A model generated the notes under the pieces. The model was not told the DNA's origin and searched no databases. It worked only from the letters and a program-made list of their open reading frames with translations. Both the position numbers and the translations under genes were made by a program. Shown here in pieces: positions 34,690 through 43,641 of a stretch of DNA of 64,000 bases. Source of the DNA: Streptomyces sp. NBC_00569 (GTDB lineage Bacteria; Actinomycetota; Actinomycetes; Streptomycetales; Streptomycetaceae); contig NZ_CP107783.1 of assembly GCF_036345255.1 (NCBI RefSeq), positions 1,302,001 to 1,366,000 of the forward strand, given 5' to 3'. The stretch's first letter is position 1; each line of letters opens with the position of its first letter.

Positions 34690-34701
34690 TGAATCGTTTC
34701 A
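34690..34701. promoter_or_regulatory. LacI-type operator before rhaI
   Basis: TGAATCGTTTCA is the exact reverse complement of the operator at 28620-28631 and starts 7 bp after the -10 element, the same distance. It is positioned to block transcription initiation of rhaI-rhaEW-rhaB and possibly lutABC. Confidence 0.77.
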
Positions 34702-34728
34702 CAACGATCGTTCGTTCACAGGAGAGAC

Positions 34729-35928
34729 ATGACCGGGTCCACAGCACACGAGGCGCGGACAACGGCCGCCAAGGCCGTCCTGAAGCGCCAGTCGATCGAG
34801 ACACCGTCCTGGGCATACGGAAACTCGGGCACCCGCTTCAAGGTGTTCGCCCAGGCCGGCGTGCCCCGCACCCCGCGGGAGAAGCTCGACGACGCCGCGC
34901 AGGTCCACGCGTTCACAGGCGCCGCGCCGACCGTGGCGCTGCACATACCGTGGGACCGCGTCGAGGGCGGACCCGAGGGATACGCGAAGCTCGCCGCGTA
35001 CGCCGAGGAGCGCGGCGTGAAGCTGGGCGCGGTCAACTCCAATGTCTTCCAGGACGACGACTACAAGCTGGGCAGCGTCACCAACCCGGACCCCGCGGTG
35101 CGCCGCAAGGCCGTCGGCCACCTCCTGGAGTGCGTCGACATCATGGACGCCACCGGCTCGCGCGATCTGAAGCTGTGGTTCTCCGACGGCACCAACTACC
35201 CCGGCCAGGACGACCTCCGGGACCGCCAGGACCGGCTCGCCGAGGCGCTGCGGACCGTGTACGACCGGCTTGGCGACGACCAGCGCATGGTGCTCGAGTA
35301 CAAGCTCTTCGAGCCCGCCTTCTACGCCACCGACGTGCCGGACTGGGGCACGTCGTACGCGCACTGCCTCAGGCTCGGCGAGAAGGCGCAGGTGTGTGTG
35401 GACACCGGGCATCACGCGCCGGGCACGAACATCGAGTTCATCGTCGCGTTCCTGCTGCGGGAGGGACGCCTCGGCGCGTTCGACTTCAACTCGCGCTTCT
35501 ACGCGGACGACGACCTGATGGTCGGCGCGGCGGACCCCTTCCAGCTGTTCCGGATCCTGTACGAGGTGCGGCGGGGCGGCGGTCTGGAGACCGACTCCGG
35601 GATCGCGTTCATGCTCGACCAGTGCCACAACATCGAGGCCAAGATCCCCGCGATCATCCGCTCGGTGATGAACGTCCAGGAGGCCACGGCCAAGGCGCTG
35701 CTCGTCGACGCCGAGGCGCTCGCCGCGGCCCAGCGGGAGGGCGATGTGCTGGCGGCCAACGGGGTGCTGATGGACGCGTACAACACGGACGTGCGTCCCC
35801 TGCTGGAGGAGGTCAGGGAAGAACTGGGGCTCGACCCGGATCCCATGGGGGCCTACCGGCGGTCAGGATGGCAGGAGCGGATCGTGAAGGACCGCGTCGG
35901 AGGCGAGCAGGCCGGATGGGGGGCATGA
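34729..35928 (+). CDS. rhaI: L-rhamnose isomerase
   Basis: A 399-aa TIM-barrel sugar isomerase of the type found in Pseudomonas stutzeri and actinobacteria, distinct from E. coli RhaA. It has VALHIPWDRVEGGPEGYAKL, LKLWFSDGTNYPGQDDLRDRQDRL, VLEYKLFEPAFYATDVPDWGTSY and VCVDTGHHAPGTNIEFIVAFLLREGRLGAFDFNSRFYADDDLMVG, which hold the metal-binding Glu, Asp and His residues. It converts L-rhamnose to L-rhamnulose in the cytoplasm. An AGGAGAGAC ribosome site precedes the ATG. It is the first gene of the catabolic unit and its stop overlaps the next start (ATGA). Confidence 0.9.
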   Translation: MTGSTAHEARTTAAKAVLKRQSIETPSWAYGNSGTRFKVFAQAGVPRTPREKLDDAAQVHAFTGAAPTVALHIPWDRVEGGPEGYAKLAAYAEERGVKLGAVNSNVFQDDDYKLGSVTNPDPAVRRKAVGHLLECVDIMDATGSRDLKLWFSDGTNYPGQDDLRDRQDRLAEALRTVYDRLGDDQRMVLEYKLFEPAFYATDVPDWGTSYAHCLRLGEKAQVCVDTGHHAPGTNIEFIVAFLLREGRLGAFDFNSRFYADDDLMVGAADPFQLFRILYEVRRGGGLETDSGIAFMLDQCHNIEAKIPAIIRSVMNVQEATAKALLVDAEALAAAQREGDVLAANGVLMDAYNTDVRPLLEEVREELGLDPDPMGAYRRSGWQERIVKDRVGGEQAGWGA

Positions 35929-37976
35929 GCGACATGACGGAGCAGCACGCGTGCGTGAGCGAACTCCTGGCCCGTTCGCACCGGTTGGGCGCGGATCCGC
36001 GCAATACGAACTACGCGGGGGGCAACACCTCGGCGAAGGGCACGTCGACCGACCCGGTGACGGGTGGTGACGTCGAGCTGATGTGGGTCAAGGGCTCGGG
36101 CGGCGACCTGGGGACGCTCACGGCCGACGGGCTCGCCGCCCTGCGCCTGGACCGGCTGCGCACCCTGGAGAGCGTGTATCCGGGGGTGGAGCGCGAGGAC
36201 GAGATGGTCGCCGCGTTCGACTACTGCCTGCACGGCAGGGGCGGCGCCGCGCCGTCCATCGACACCGCGATGCACGGACTGGTGGACGCGGCGCACGTGG
36301 ACCACCTGCACCCCGACTCCGGGATCGCTCTCGCCTGCGCCGCGGACGGCGAGAAGCTGACCGCCGAGTGCTTCGGCGACACGGTGGTGTGGGTGCCGTG
36401 GCGCAGGCCCGGATTCCAGCTGGGCCTGGACATCGCGGCGGTCAAGAAGGCCAACCCGAGGGCGATCGGCTGCGTCCTGGGCGGTCACGGCATCACGGCG
36501 TGGGGCGACACGGCACAGGAGTGCGAGCGGCGCTCCCTGCACATCATCCGTACCGCGGAGGCGTTCCTCGCCGAGCGGGGCAGGGCCGAGCCGTTCGGCC
36601 CGCTGCTCGCGGGGTACACCGGCGGCGGACCGGCCGCCCGCCGGGAGCGGGCCGCCGCACTCGCCCCGTTCATCAGGGCGCTCGCCTCCCAGGACCGGCC
36701 CCAGGTGGGCCACTTCGACGACTCGGACGTCGTGCTCGACTTCCTGTCGCGCACCGAGCACCCGCGCCTCGCGGCCCTCGGCACGTCCTGCCCCGACCAC
36801 TTCCTCCGGACGAAGGTCAGGCCCCTGGTCCTCGACCTGCCGCCGACGGCCCCCCTGGACGAGGCGGTCGCGCGGCTGAGGCAGCTGCACGCCGAGTACC
36901 GCGAGGAGTACGCGGCCTACTACACGCGGCACGCGGGCCCTGACTCCCCGGCGATGCGGGGTGCCGATCCGGCGATCGTGCTCGTCCCCGGGGTCGGCAT
37001 GTTCAGCTTCGGCAAGGACAAGCAGACGGCGCGTGTCGCGGGCGAGTTCTACGTCAACGCGATCAATGTGATGCGCGGCGCCGAGGCCGTGTCGGCCTAC
37101 GCGCCGATCGAGGAGTCGGAGAAGTTCCGCATCGAGTACTGGTCCCTGGAGGAGGCCAAGCTCCGGAGGATGCCGAAGCCCGAGCCGCTCGCCACCCGGG
37201 TCGCGCTCGTGACGGGCGCGGGCAGCGGGATCGGGAAGGCGATCGCCCGCAGGCTCGTGGCGGAGGGCGCGTGCGTGGTCGTCGCGGATCTGGACGGGGA
37301 CAACGCGGCCGCCGTGGCCGAGGAGTTGGGCGGTCCCGACAAGGCGGTTGCCGTCACGGTCGATGTGACGTCGGAGGAGCAGATCATCGCCGCTTTCGGC
37401 GCGGCGGTCCTGGCGTTCGGCGGCGTCGACCTCGTGGTGAACAACGCGGGCATCTCCATCTCGAAGCCGCTCCTGGAGACGACGGCCCGGGACTGGGACC
37501 TCCAGCACGACATCATGGCGCGCGGCTCCTTCCTCGTGTCACGCGAGGCCGCGCGTGTCATGCGGGCGCAGGGGCTCGGCGGCGACCTCGTGTACATCGC
37601 CTCGAAGAACGCGGTGTTCGCGGGCCCGAACAACATCGCGTACTCCGCGACCAAGGCCGACCAGGCACATCAGGTCCGGCTTCTGGCAGCCGAGTTGGGA
37701 GAGCACGGCATCCGGGTCAACGGCGTGAATCCGGACGGAGTGGTGCGCGGCTCCGGGATCTTCGCGGGCGGCTGGGGCGCGCAGCGCGCGGCGACGTACG
37801 GGATCGAGGAGGACAAGCTCGGCGAGTTCTACGCGCAGCGGACCATCCTCAAGCGCGAGGTACTGCCCGAGCATGTCGCCAACGCGGTGTTCGCCCTGAC
37901 CGGCGGGGACCTCACGCACACGACGGGGCTGCACATTCCGGTGGACGCCGGCGTCGCCGCGGCCTTCCTGCGATGA
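35925..37976 (+). CDS. rhaD: Bifunctional rhamnulose-1-phosphate aldolase / lactaldehyde dehydrogenase (RhaEW)
   Basis: A 683-aa fusion. Residues about 1-400 are a class II aldolase/adducin domain (NYAGGNTSAKGTS; HVDHLHPDSGIALAC with zinc-type His residues; GCVLGGHGITAWGD). Residues about 425-683 are an SDR domain with GAGSGIG, a VNNAGIS segment and YSATK supplying Tyr and Lys. Fusions of this form (RhaEW/YuxG type) cleave rhamnulose-1-phosphate into dihydroxyacetone phosphate and L-lactaldehyde and then oxidise the lactaldehyde to L-lactate. The lactate product explains the adjoining lutABC genes. It is coupled at both ends by ATGA overlaps to rhaI and rhaB. Symbol use varies (rhaD, rhaEW). 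Confidence 0.88.
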   Translation: MSDMTEQHACVSELLARSHRLGADPRNTNYAGGNTSAKGTSTDPVTGGDVELMWVKGSGGDLGTLTADGLAALRLDRLRTLESVYPGVEREDEMVAAFDYCLHGRGGAAPSIDTAMHGLVDAAHVDHLHPDSGIALACAADGEKLTAECFGDTVVWVPWRRPGFQLGLDIAAVKKANPRAIGCVLGGHGITAWGDTAQECERRSLHIIRTAEAFLAERGRAEPFGPLLAGYTGGGPAARRERAAALAPFIRALASQDRPQVGHFDDSDVVLDFLSRTEHPRLAALGTSCPDHFLRTKVRPLVLDLPPTAPLDEAVARLRQLHAEYREEYAAYYTRHAGPDSPAMRGADPAIVLVPGVGMFSFGKDKQTARVAGEFYVNAINVMRGAEAVSAYAPIEESEKFRIEYWSLEEAKLRRMPKPEPLATRVALVTGAGSGIGKAIARRLVAEGACVVVADLDGDNAAAVAEELGGPDKAVAVTVDVTSEEQIIAAFGAAVLAFGGVDLVVNNAGISISKPLLETTARDWDLQHDIMARGSFLVSREAARVMRAQGLGGDLVYIASKNAVFAGPNNIAYSATKADQAHQVRLLAAELGEHGIRVNGVNPDGVVRGSGIFAGGWGAQRAATYGIEEDKLGEFYAQRTILKREVLPEHVANAVFALTGGDLTHTTGLHIPVDAGVAAAFLR

Positions 37977-39463
37977 GCGCGGCCATGGCGCCTCCGGTTC
38001 CCGCCCGGACGGGCGCGTTCGCCGCGGTCGACCTGGGTGCTTCCAGCGGGCGCGTCATGGTCGGCCGGGTCGGCCCCGGCACCCTCGCCCTGGCGGAGGC
38101 CCACCGCTTCCCCAACCGTCCGGTGCGGCTTCCGGAGGGGCTGCGCTGGGACGTGCTCGGCCTGTACGCGGGCGTGCTGGACGGGCTGCGCGCCGCCGGC
38201 GCCACGGCGGGCGGGCGGATCGCGTCCGTCGGCATCGACAGCTGGGCCGTGGACTACGGCCTCCTCGACGCGGACGGCGCACTGCTCGGCCATCCCGTGC
38301 ACTACCGCGACGGGCGCACGGAGGGCGTGGCGGAGAAGGTGTGGGCGAGCATGCCGGCGGCCGAGCTGTACGCGGCGACGGGGTTGCAGTACGCGCCGTT
38401 CAACACGCTCTACCAGCTCGTGGCGGCACAGGGATCCGCTCAACTCGCCTCTGCGCGACGGCTGTTGCTGATCCCTGATCTGATCTCGTACTGGCTGACA
38501 GGCGAGCAGGGCACGGAGCTGACCAACGCCTCGACCACTCAGCTGATCGACCCGCGCACCGGCGACTGGGCGTCCACGGTCGCCGAGCGCCTCGGGGTCG
38601 ATCTCGGGCTCCTCCCGCCGCTGCGGCGGCCCGGGGACCCGGCGGGTCAGTTGCTGCCGGAGGTGCTGGAGGAGACGGGGCTGACGGGTCCGGTTCCGGT
38701 GACGGCCGTCGGCTCGCACGACACAGCCTCTGCGGTGGCCGCCGTCCCGGCCGCTCCCGGCGAGCGGTTCGCCTACATCTGCACCGGCACCTGGTCGCTG
38801 GCCGGTCTCGAACTCGATGCCCCCGTCCTGAGCGAAGCGAGCCGTACCGCAAACTTCACGAACGAGCTGGGACTGGACGGCACGGTCCGCCATCTGCGCA
38901 ACATCATGGGCCTGTGGCTGCTCCAGGAGTGCCTGCGCGCCTGGGGGGATCCCGAACTCGGGGCGCTGCTGCGGGAGGCGGGGGACGTCGCGCCGCTGCG
39001 GTCGGTGGTGGACGCGGGGGACGCCGTGTTCCTCGCCCCGGGGCGCATGCCCGAGCGCATCGCGGAAGCCTGCCGGGCCACCGGCCTGCCCGTGCCGCGC
39101 ACCCGGGCCGAGACGACCAGGTGCATCCTCGACTCCCTGGCGCTCGCGCACCGGCGGGCGATAGCCGACGCGGCGCACCTGGCCGACCACCCGGTCGACG
39201 TCGTGCACATCGTGGGCGGCGGCGCCCGTAACGCGCTGCTGTGCCAGTTGACCGCCGACGCCTGCGGTCTCCCGGTCGTGGCGGGCCCCGCCGAGGCGGC
39301 GGCCCTGGGCAACGTACTCGTGCAGGCGCGCGCCCACGGCCTCGTCGGCGACCGGGCGGCGATGCGCGAACTCCTCGCCCGAACCCAGCCCCTGACCCGG
39401 TACGAGCCGCGGGGGAACGACACCGCGTGGCGGGCCGCCGAACGGCGCCTCACCGAACGGTGA
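37973..39463 (+). CDS. rhaB: Rhamnulokinase
   Basis: A 496-aa FGGY-family sugar kinase. N-terminal AAVDLGASSGRVMVGRV is the phosphate-1 motif; IDSWAVDYGLLD and HPVHYRDGRTEGV are typical of rhamnulokinase; the C-terminal half has ICTGTWSLAGLE and HIVGGGARNALLCQLTADACGLPV (ATP/adenosine region). It phosphorylates L-rhamnulose at O1 before aldol cleavage. ATGA overlap couples it to the aldolase gene upstream; lutA follows after 74 bp. Confidence 0.9.
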   Translation: MSAAMAPPVPARTGAFAAVDLGASSGRVMVGRVGPGTLALAEAHRFPNRPVRLPEGLRWDVLGLYAGVLDGLRAAGATAGGRIASVGIDSWAVDYGLLDADGALLGHPVHYRDGRTEGVAEKVWASMPAAELYAATGLQYAPFNTLYQLVAAQGSAQLASARRLLLIPDLISYWLTGEQGTELTNASTTQLIDPRTGDWASTVAERLGVDLGLLPPLRRPGDPAGQLLPEVLEETGLTGPVPVTAVGSHDTASAVAAVPAAPGERFAYICTGTWSLAGLELDAPVLSEASRTANFTNELGLDGTVRHLRNIMGLWLLQECLRAWGDPELGALLREAGDVAPLRSVVDAGDAVFLAPGRMPERIAEACRATGLPVPRTRAETTRCILDSLALAHRRAIADAAHLADHPVDVVHIVGGGARNALLCQLTADACGLPVVAGPAEAAALGNVLVQARAHGLVGDRAAMRELLARTQPLTRYEPRGNDTAWRAAERRLTER

Positions 39464-39537
39464 CGCCAGGTGTCTCCCCTCCGGGCCGCCTGCCGCGTAC
39501 CCTGCACCCATCCGATGATCGATACGAAGGGGCCGCG

Positions 39538-40293
39538 ATGCGCGTCGCACTGTTCCTGACGTGTGTCAACGACACGCTCTATCCGGACACCGGCCGTGCG
39601 GTGGTGAAACTGCTGACCAGGCTGGGTGTCGACATCGACTTCCCGATGGGGCAGACCTGTTGCGGGCAGGCGCACTACAACACCGGCTATCGCCATGAGG
39701 CGGAGCCGCTCGCCCGGAAGTTCTCCGATGTATTCGGTGAATACGACGCGATCGTGACGCCGTCCGGGTCGTGCGGGGCGATGGTGCGCGAGCTGTACCC
39801 GCGCATGGGCGAGCGGGCCCGCGCGGAGGGCCGCGGCGACGGGCTCGCGGCCGCTCTCGCACCGGTCGTGCCGAAGACGTACGAGCTCACCGAGTTCCTC
39901 GTGGACGTGCTCGGGGTGACGGACGTGGGCGCGTACTACCCGCACACCGTGACGTACCACCCGACGTGCCACGGCCTGCGCTCCCTCGGGCTCGGCGACC
40001 GGCCCTACCAACTGCTCAAGGCGGTCAAGGGACTCGACCTCAAGGAGCTGCCGGGTGCCCAGGAGTGTTGCGGGTTCGGCGGCACCTTCGCCGTCAAGAA
40101 CTCCGATGTCTCGGCTGCCATGGGCGAGGACAAGGTCCGCAACGCCGGATCGACCGGCGCCGACGTCCTGTGCGCGGCGGACAACTCCTGCCTGATGCAC
40201 CTAGGTGGCACGATGTCCCGCCTGCACACCTCGATGCGCCCCGTCCACATCGCGGAGATCCTGGCGAGCACGGAAGAGGAGCCCCTGTCATGA
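39538..40293 (+). CDS. lutA: L-lactate utilisation Fe-S protein LutA
   Basis: A 251-aa protein of the YkgE/LutA family with two CCG-type cysteine-rich domains: QTCCGQAHYNTGY near residue 40, and QECCGFGGTFAVKNSDVSAAMGEDK near 180, with additional ligands in YHPTCHG and AADNSC. It acts with LutB and LutC to oxidise L-lactate to pyruvate, feeding electrons onward. It lies 74 bp after rhaB in the same direction. Whether it is read from the rhaI promoter or its own is not shown; no clear promoter was found in the gap. The next gene overlaps by ATGA. Confidence 0.87.
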   Translation: MRVALFLTCVNDTLYPDTGRAVVKLLTRLGVDIDFPMGQTCCGQAHYNTGYRHEAEPLARKFSDVFGEYDAIVTPSGSCGAMVRELYPRMGERARAEGRGDGLAAALAPVVPKTYELTEFLVDVLGVTDVGAYYPHTVTYHPTCHGLRSLGLGDRPYQLLKAVKGLDLKELPGAQECCGFGGTFAVKNSDVSAAMGEDKVRNAGSTGADVLCAADNSCLMHLGGTMSRLHTSMRPVHIAEILASTEEEPLS

Positions 40294-41777
40294 GCGGCAC
40301 GTTCGTCGGCATGCCCGCGTTTCCCGTCGCCGCCCACGAGGCCGTCGGCAACACCACCCTGCGCGCCAACCTCCGGCACGCCACGCACACCATCCGCGAC
40401 AAGCGGGCCAAGGCCGTCGCGGAGCTCGACGACTGGGCGCTCCTGCGCGAGGCCGGCAAGCAGATCAAGGACCACACACTGCGCCATCTCGACACCTACC
40501 TCGTGCAGTTGGAGGAGGCCGTCACCGCGGCGGGCGGCGTCGTCCACTGGGCCGCCGACGCCGCCGAGGCCAACCGGATCGTGACACGCCTGGTCAAGGA
40601 GACCGGCGAGTCCGAAGTGGTCAAGGTCAAGTCGATGGCCACCCAGGAGATCGGACTCAACGAAGCGCTCGAAGAAGCCGGGATCGCCGCCTACGAGACC
40701 GACCTCGCCGAACTGATCGTGCAGCTCGGCCACGACCGCCCCTCCCACATCCTCGTCCCCGCCATCCACCGCAACCGCGGCGAGATCCGCGACATCTTCG
40801 CCAAGGAGATGGGCGAGTGGGGCCGCCCGGCCCCCGAGGACCTCACCGACACCCCCGCCGACTTGGCCGAAGCCGCGCGCCTCCACCTGCGCGAGAAATT
40901 CCTGCGCGCCAAGGTCGGCATCTCCGGGGCGAACTTCATGGTCGCCGAGACCGGCACCCTCGTCGTCGTGGAGTCCGAGGGCAACGGCCGCATGTGCCTC
41001 ACCCTGCCCGAGACCCTGATCTCGGTCGTCGGCATCGAGAAGATCGTCCCCACCTGGCGCGACCTCGAGGTCTTCCTCCAGACACTCCCCCGCTCCTCGA
41101 CGGCCGAACGCATGAACCCGTACACGTCGATGTGGACCGGGACCAGCGACACCGAGACCGCGGACGGCCCGCGCGCCTTCCACCTGGTCCTCCTCGACAA
41201 CGGCCGCACCGACACCCTCGCCGACGAGGTCGGCCGCCAGGCCCTGCGCTGCATCCGCTGCTCGGCCTGCCTCAACGTGTGCCCGGTCTACGAGAGGGCC
41301 GGCGGCCACGCGTACGGCTCCGTCTACCCCGGCCCCATCGGCGCGATCCTCAGCCCCCAACTCAGGGGCACCACAAGCGAGATCGACGCCTCACTCCCCT
41401 ACGCCTCCAGCCTGTGCGGCGCCTGCTACGAGGTCTGCCCCGTCGCCATCGACATCCCCGAAGTGCTCGTGCACCTGCGGGAGCGGGTCGTGCAGGGCGG
41501 ACCGGCCACCCGGCAGGGCAACAGGGTGGTCCTGAAGCCGGCGAAGGGCCATGCGGCGGAGCGGGCCGCCATGCGCGCGGCCGGCTGGGCGTTCGTCCAT
41601 CCCGGAGCGCTGCGTGCGGGCCAGCGCGTGGCCTCGCGCACGCGCCGCTTCCATCCCCGTACGCTCCCCGGCCCCGGCCGGGCCTGGAGCGCGACGCGGG
41701 ATCTGCCGCAGGTGCCGGCGGAGCCGTTCAGGGACTGGTGGCAGCGCACGCACGGCAAGAAGGAGAGCGGCAAGTGA
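40290..41777 (+). CDS. lutB: L-lactate utilisation Fe-S protein LutB
   Basis: A 495-aa protein of the LutB/YkgF family. The N-terminal LUD domain includes SMATQEIGLNEALEEAGI and ISGANFMVAETGTLVVVESEGNGRM. The C-terminal ferredoxin-like part has two cysteine clusters, CIRCSACLNVCPVY and CGACYEVCPVAIDIP, for 4Fe-4S centres. It forms the electron-transfer core of the LutABC lactate-oxidising complex. Start overlaps lutA (ATGA) and stop overlaps lutC (GTGA). Confidence 0.88.
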   Translation: MSGTFVGMPAFPVAAHEAVGNTTLRANLRHATHTIRDKRAKAVAELDDWALLREAGKQIKDHTLRHLDTYLVQLEEAVTAAGGVVHWAADAAEANRIVTRLVKETGESEVVKVKSMATQEIGLNEALEEAGIAAYETDLAELIVQLGHDRPSHILVPAIHRNRGEIRDIFAKEMGEWGRPAPEDLTDTPADLAEAARLHLREKFLRAKVGISGANFMVAETGTLVVVESEGNGRMCLTLPETLISVVGIEKIVPTWRDLEVFLQTLPRSSTAERMNPYTSMWTGTSDTETADGPRAFHLVLLDNGRTDTLADEVGRQALRCIRCSACLNVCPVYERAGGHAYGSVYPGPIGAILSPQLRGTTSEIDASLPYASSLCGACYEVCPVAIDIPEVLVHLRERVVQGGPATRQGNRVVLKPAKGHAAERAAMRAAGWAFVHPGALRAGQRVASRTRRFHPRTLPGPGRAWSATRDLPQVPAEPFRDWWQRTHGKKESGK

Positions 41778-42430
41778 GCAGCAGGGACATCATCCTCGGC
41801 CGGGTCCGGCGCGCGCTGGGCGAGGCGCCCCGGGGCGATGCGCAGACGTCGTACGAGACGGCCGTGGACCGGGAGTACCGGCGTGAGCACGGCTCCCGGA
41901 CGACCGAGGAGACCGTCGGCCTGCTCGCCGCGAACCTGGCGGACTACCGGGCGATCGTGCATCGCTGCCAGGACGAGGAGGAGCTCCCGGACCTGATCAT
42001 GAGGCTGCTCGCAGCGCGGGGACCGCAGTACGTGCTCGTGCCCCCGGGCCTTCCGCCCGAGTGGATGTCCGCCGCCGATCCCACCCGGGTGCACGACCGT
42101 GCCGTGAGCACCACGCACGACGTGGACAAGGTGGGGAGCGTGGTCACCGGTTGCGCGGTCGCCGTCGCCGAGACCGGCACCATCGTGCTCGACGGCTCGC
42201 CCGACCAGGGGCGCCGCCGCATCACGCTGATCCCCGATCACCACATCTGCGTCGTGCGCGTCCCGGACCAGGTCGTCTCGTCGGTTCCGCAGGCCCTGGA
42301 GCGGCTCGACCCGACGCGGCCCCTGACGTGGATCTCCGGTCCCTCCGCCACCAGTGACATCGAACTCGACCGGGTCGAGGGCGTGCACGGCCCGCGCACC
42401 CTGGAGGTGGTGCTGGTGAGCGGGGAGTGA
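41774..42430 (+). CDS. lutC: L-lactate utilisation protein LutC
   Basis: A 218-aa LUD-domain protein. The family signature is VTGCAVAVAETGTIVLDGSPDQGRRRITLIPDHHICVV; the N-terminus is SSRDIILGRVRRALGEA. The GTG start is fixed by GTGA overlap with lutB. It is the third subunit of the LutABC system that converts L-lactate to pyruvate. The complex here would consume the L-lactate made by the rhamnose aldolase/dehydrogenase fusion. Confidence 0.86.
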   Translation: MSSRDIILGRVRRALGEAPRGDAQTSYETAVDREYRREHGSRTTEETVGLLAANLADYRAIVHRCQDEEELPDLIMRLLAARGPQYVLVPPGLPPEWMSAADPTRVHDRAVSTTHDVDKVGSVVTGCAVAVAETGTIVLDGSPDQGRRRITLIPDHHICVVRVPDQVVSSVPQALERLDPTRPLTWISGPSATSDIELDRVEGVHGPRTLEVVLVSGE

Positions 42431-42452
42431 CCGTCGCGGTTAGCGTGAGGGA

Positions 42453-43616
42453 ATGATCCGGTTCGACCGAGTCACCAAGCGGTACGCGGACGGCACCACG
42501 GCCGTGGACGATCTGTCCTTCGAGGTCGGCGAGGGCGAACTGGTCACCCTGGTCGGCCCGTCGGGCTGCGGGAAGACCACCACGATGATGATGGTCAACC
42601 GCCTCATCGAGCCCACGTCGGGCCGGATCCTCGTCGACGGCGAGGACATCTCGCAGGTCGACCCGGTCAAGCTGCGCCGCCGCATCGGATACGTGATCCA
42701 GCAGGTCGGCCTCTTCCCGCACCGCACGATTCTCGACAACACGGCGACCGTGCCCGCGCTGATCGGCTGGAAGAAGTCCAAGGCGCGCGCCCGGGCCGCC
42801 GAACTGCTCGACCTGGTCGGACTCGACCCGAAGCAGTACGGCTCCCGCTACCCCGAGCAGCTGTCGGGCGGCCAGCGCCAGCGCGTCGGTGTGGCCCGCG
42901 CGCTCGCCGCCGACCCGCCGGTGCTCCTGATGGACGAGCCGTTCGGCGCCGTCGACCCGGTGGTCCGCGAGCAGTTGCAGGACGAGTTCCTGCGCATGCA
43001 GGCCGCGGTGCGCAAGACGGTTCTCCTGGTCACGCACGACATCGAGGAGGCCGTCAGGCTGGGCGACCGGATCGCGGTGTACGGACAGGGCCGTATCGAG
43101 CAGTTCGACACTCCGGGCGCGGTGCTCGGCACGCCCGCGACGCCGTACGTCGCCGAGTTCGTCGGCGCCGACCGTGGTCTGAAGCGGCTCTCCGTGACGG
43201 AGATCGAGCCGGACGACCTGGACCAGCCCGCCGTGACCCGCGCCGGCGAGCCCGCCCGGCAGGCCGCCGCGCGGCTGCGTGACGAGGGGGCGCGCTGGTC
43301 CGTCGTCCTCGACACGGACGGCGATCTGCACGGCTGGGTCGGCATCGACGAGCTGTCGCTCGCGGGCGAGGAGGGGCTGGTCGGCGACCTGGCCCACCGC
43401 ATGAACGCATGGGTGCCCGTCGGCGCCCCGCTCAAGCAGGCGTTCGGCGTGATGCTCCAGCACGACGCGGGCTGGGTCGCGGTCCTCGACGGCGCCCATT
43501 TCCTCGGCGTCCTGACCCCGGCGAAGCTCCACGAGGCGCTGCGCCGTTCGGTGGACGCGGACGCCCAGGGCGTGGCGCGGGACGAGGTGAGTTTCGAGTC
43601 GGTCGCCGACGCGTGA
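42453..43616 (+). CDS. Osmoprotectant ABC transporter ATP-binding protein with CBS pair
   Basis: A 387-aa ATPase of the ProV/OpuCA type. The ABC domain has Walker A GPSGCGKTT, LSGGQRQRVGVARAL and Walker B VLLMDEPFGAVDP. After TPYVAEFVGADRGLKRLSV the C-terminal third contains two CBS-like units (about residues 255-375), which in OpuA-type systems sense ionic strength. It imports glycine betaine, choline or related solutes with the permease and binding protein genes that lie convergently on the opposite strand, only 25 bp away. It starts 22 bp after lutC, a close spacing that may give read-through from the rha/lut transcript. Confidence 0.84.
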   Translation: MIRFDRVTKRYADGTTAVDDLSFEVGEGELVTLVGPSGCGKTTTMMMVNRLIEPTSGRILVDGEDISQVDPVKLRRRIGYVIQQVGLFPHRTILDNTATVPALIGWKKSKARARAAELLDLVGLDPKQYGSRYPEQLSGGQRQRVGVARALAADPPVLLMDEPFGAVDPVVREQLQDEFLRMQAAVRKTVLLVTHDIEEAVRLGDRIAVYGQGRIEQFDTPGAVLGTPATPYVAEFVGADRGLKRLSVTEIEPDDLDQPAVTRAGEPARQAAARLRDEGARWSVVLDTDGDLHGWVGIDELSLAGEEGLVGDLAHRMNAWVPVGAPLKQAFGVMLQHDAGWVAVLDGAHFLGVLTPAKLHEALRRSVDADAQGVARDEVSFESVADA

Positions 43617-43641
43617 GCGGCCCGTCGCCCCTCAGGCAAAG

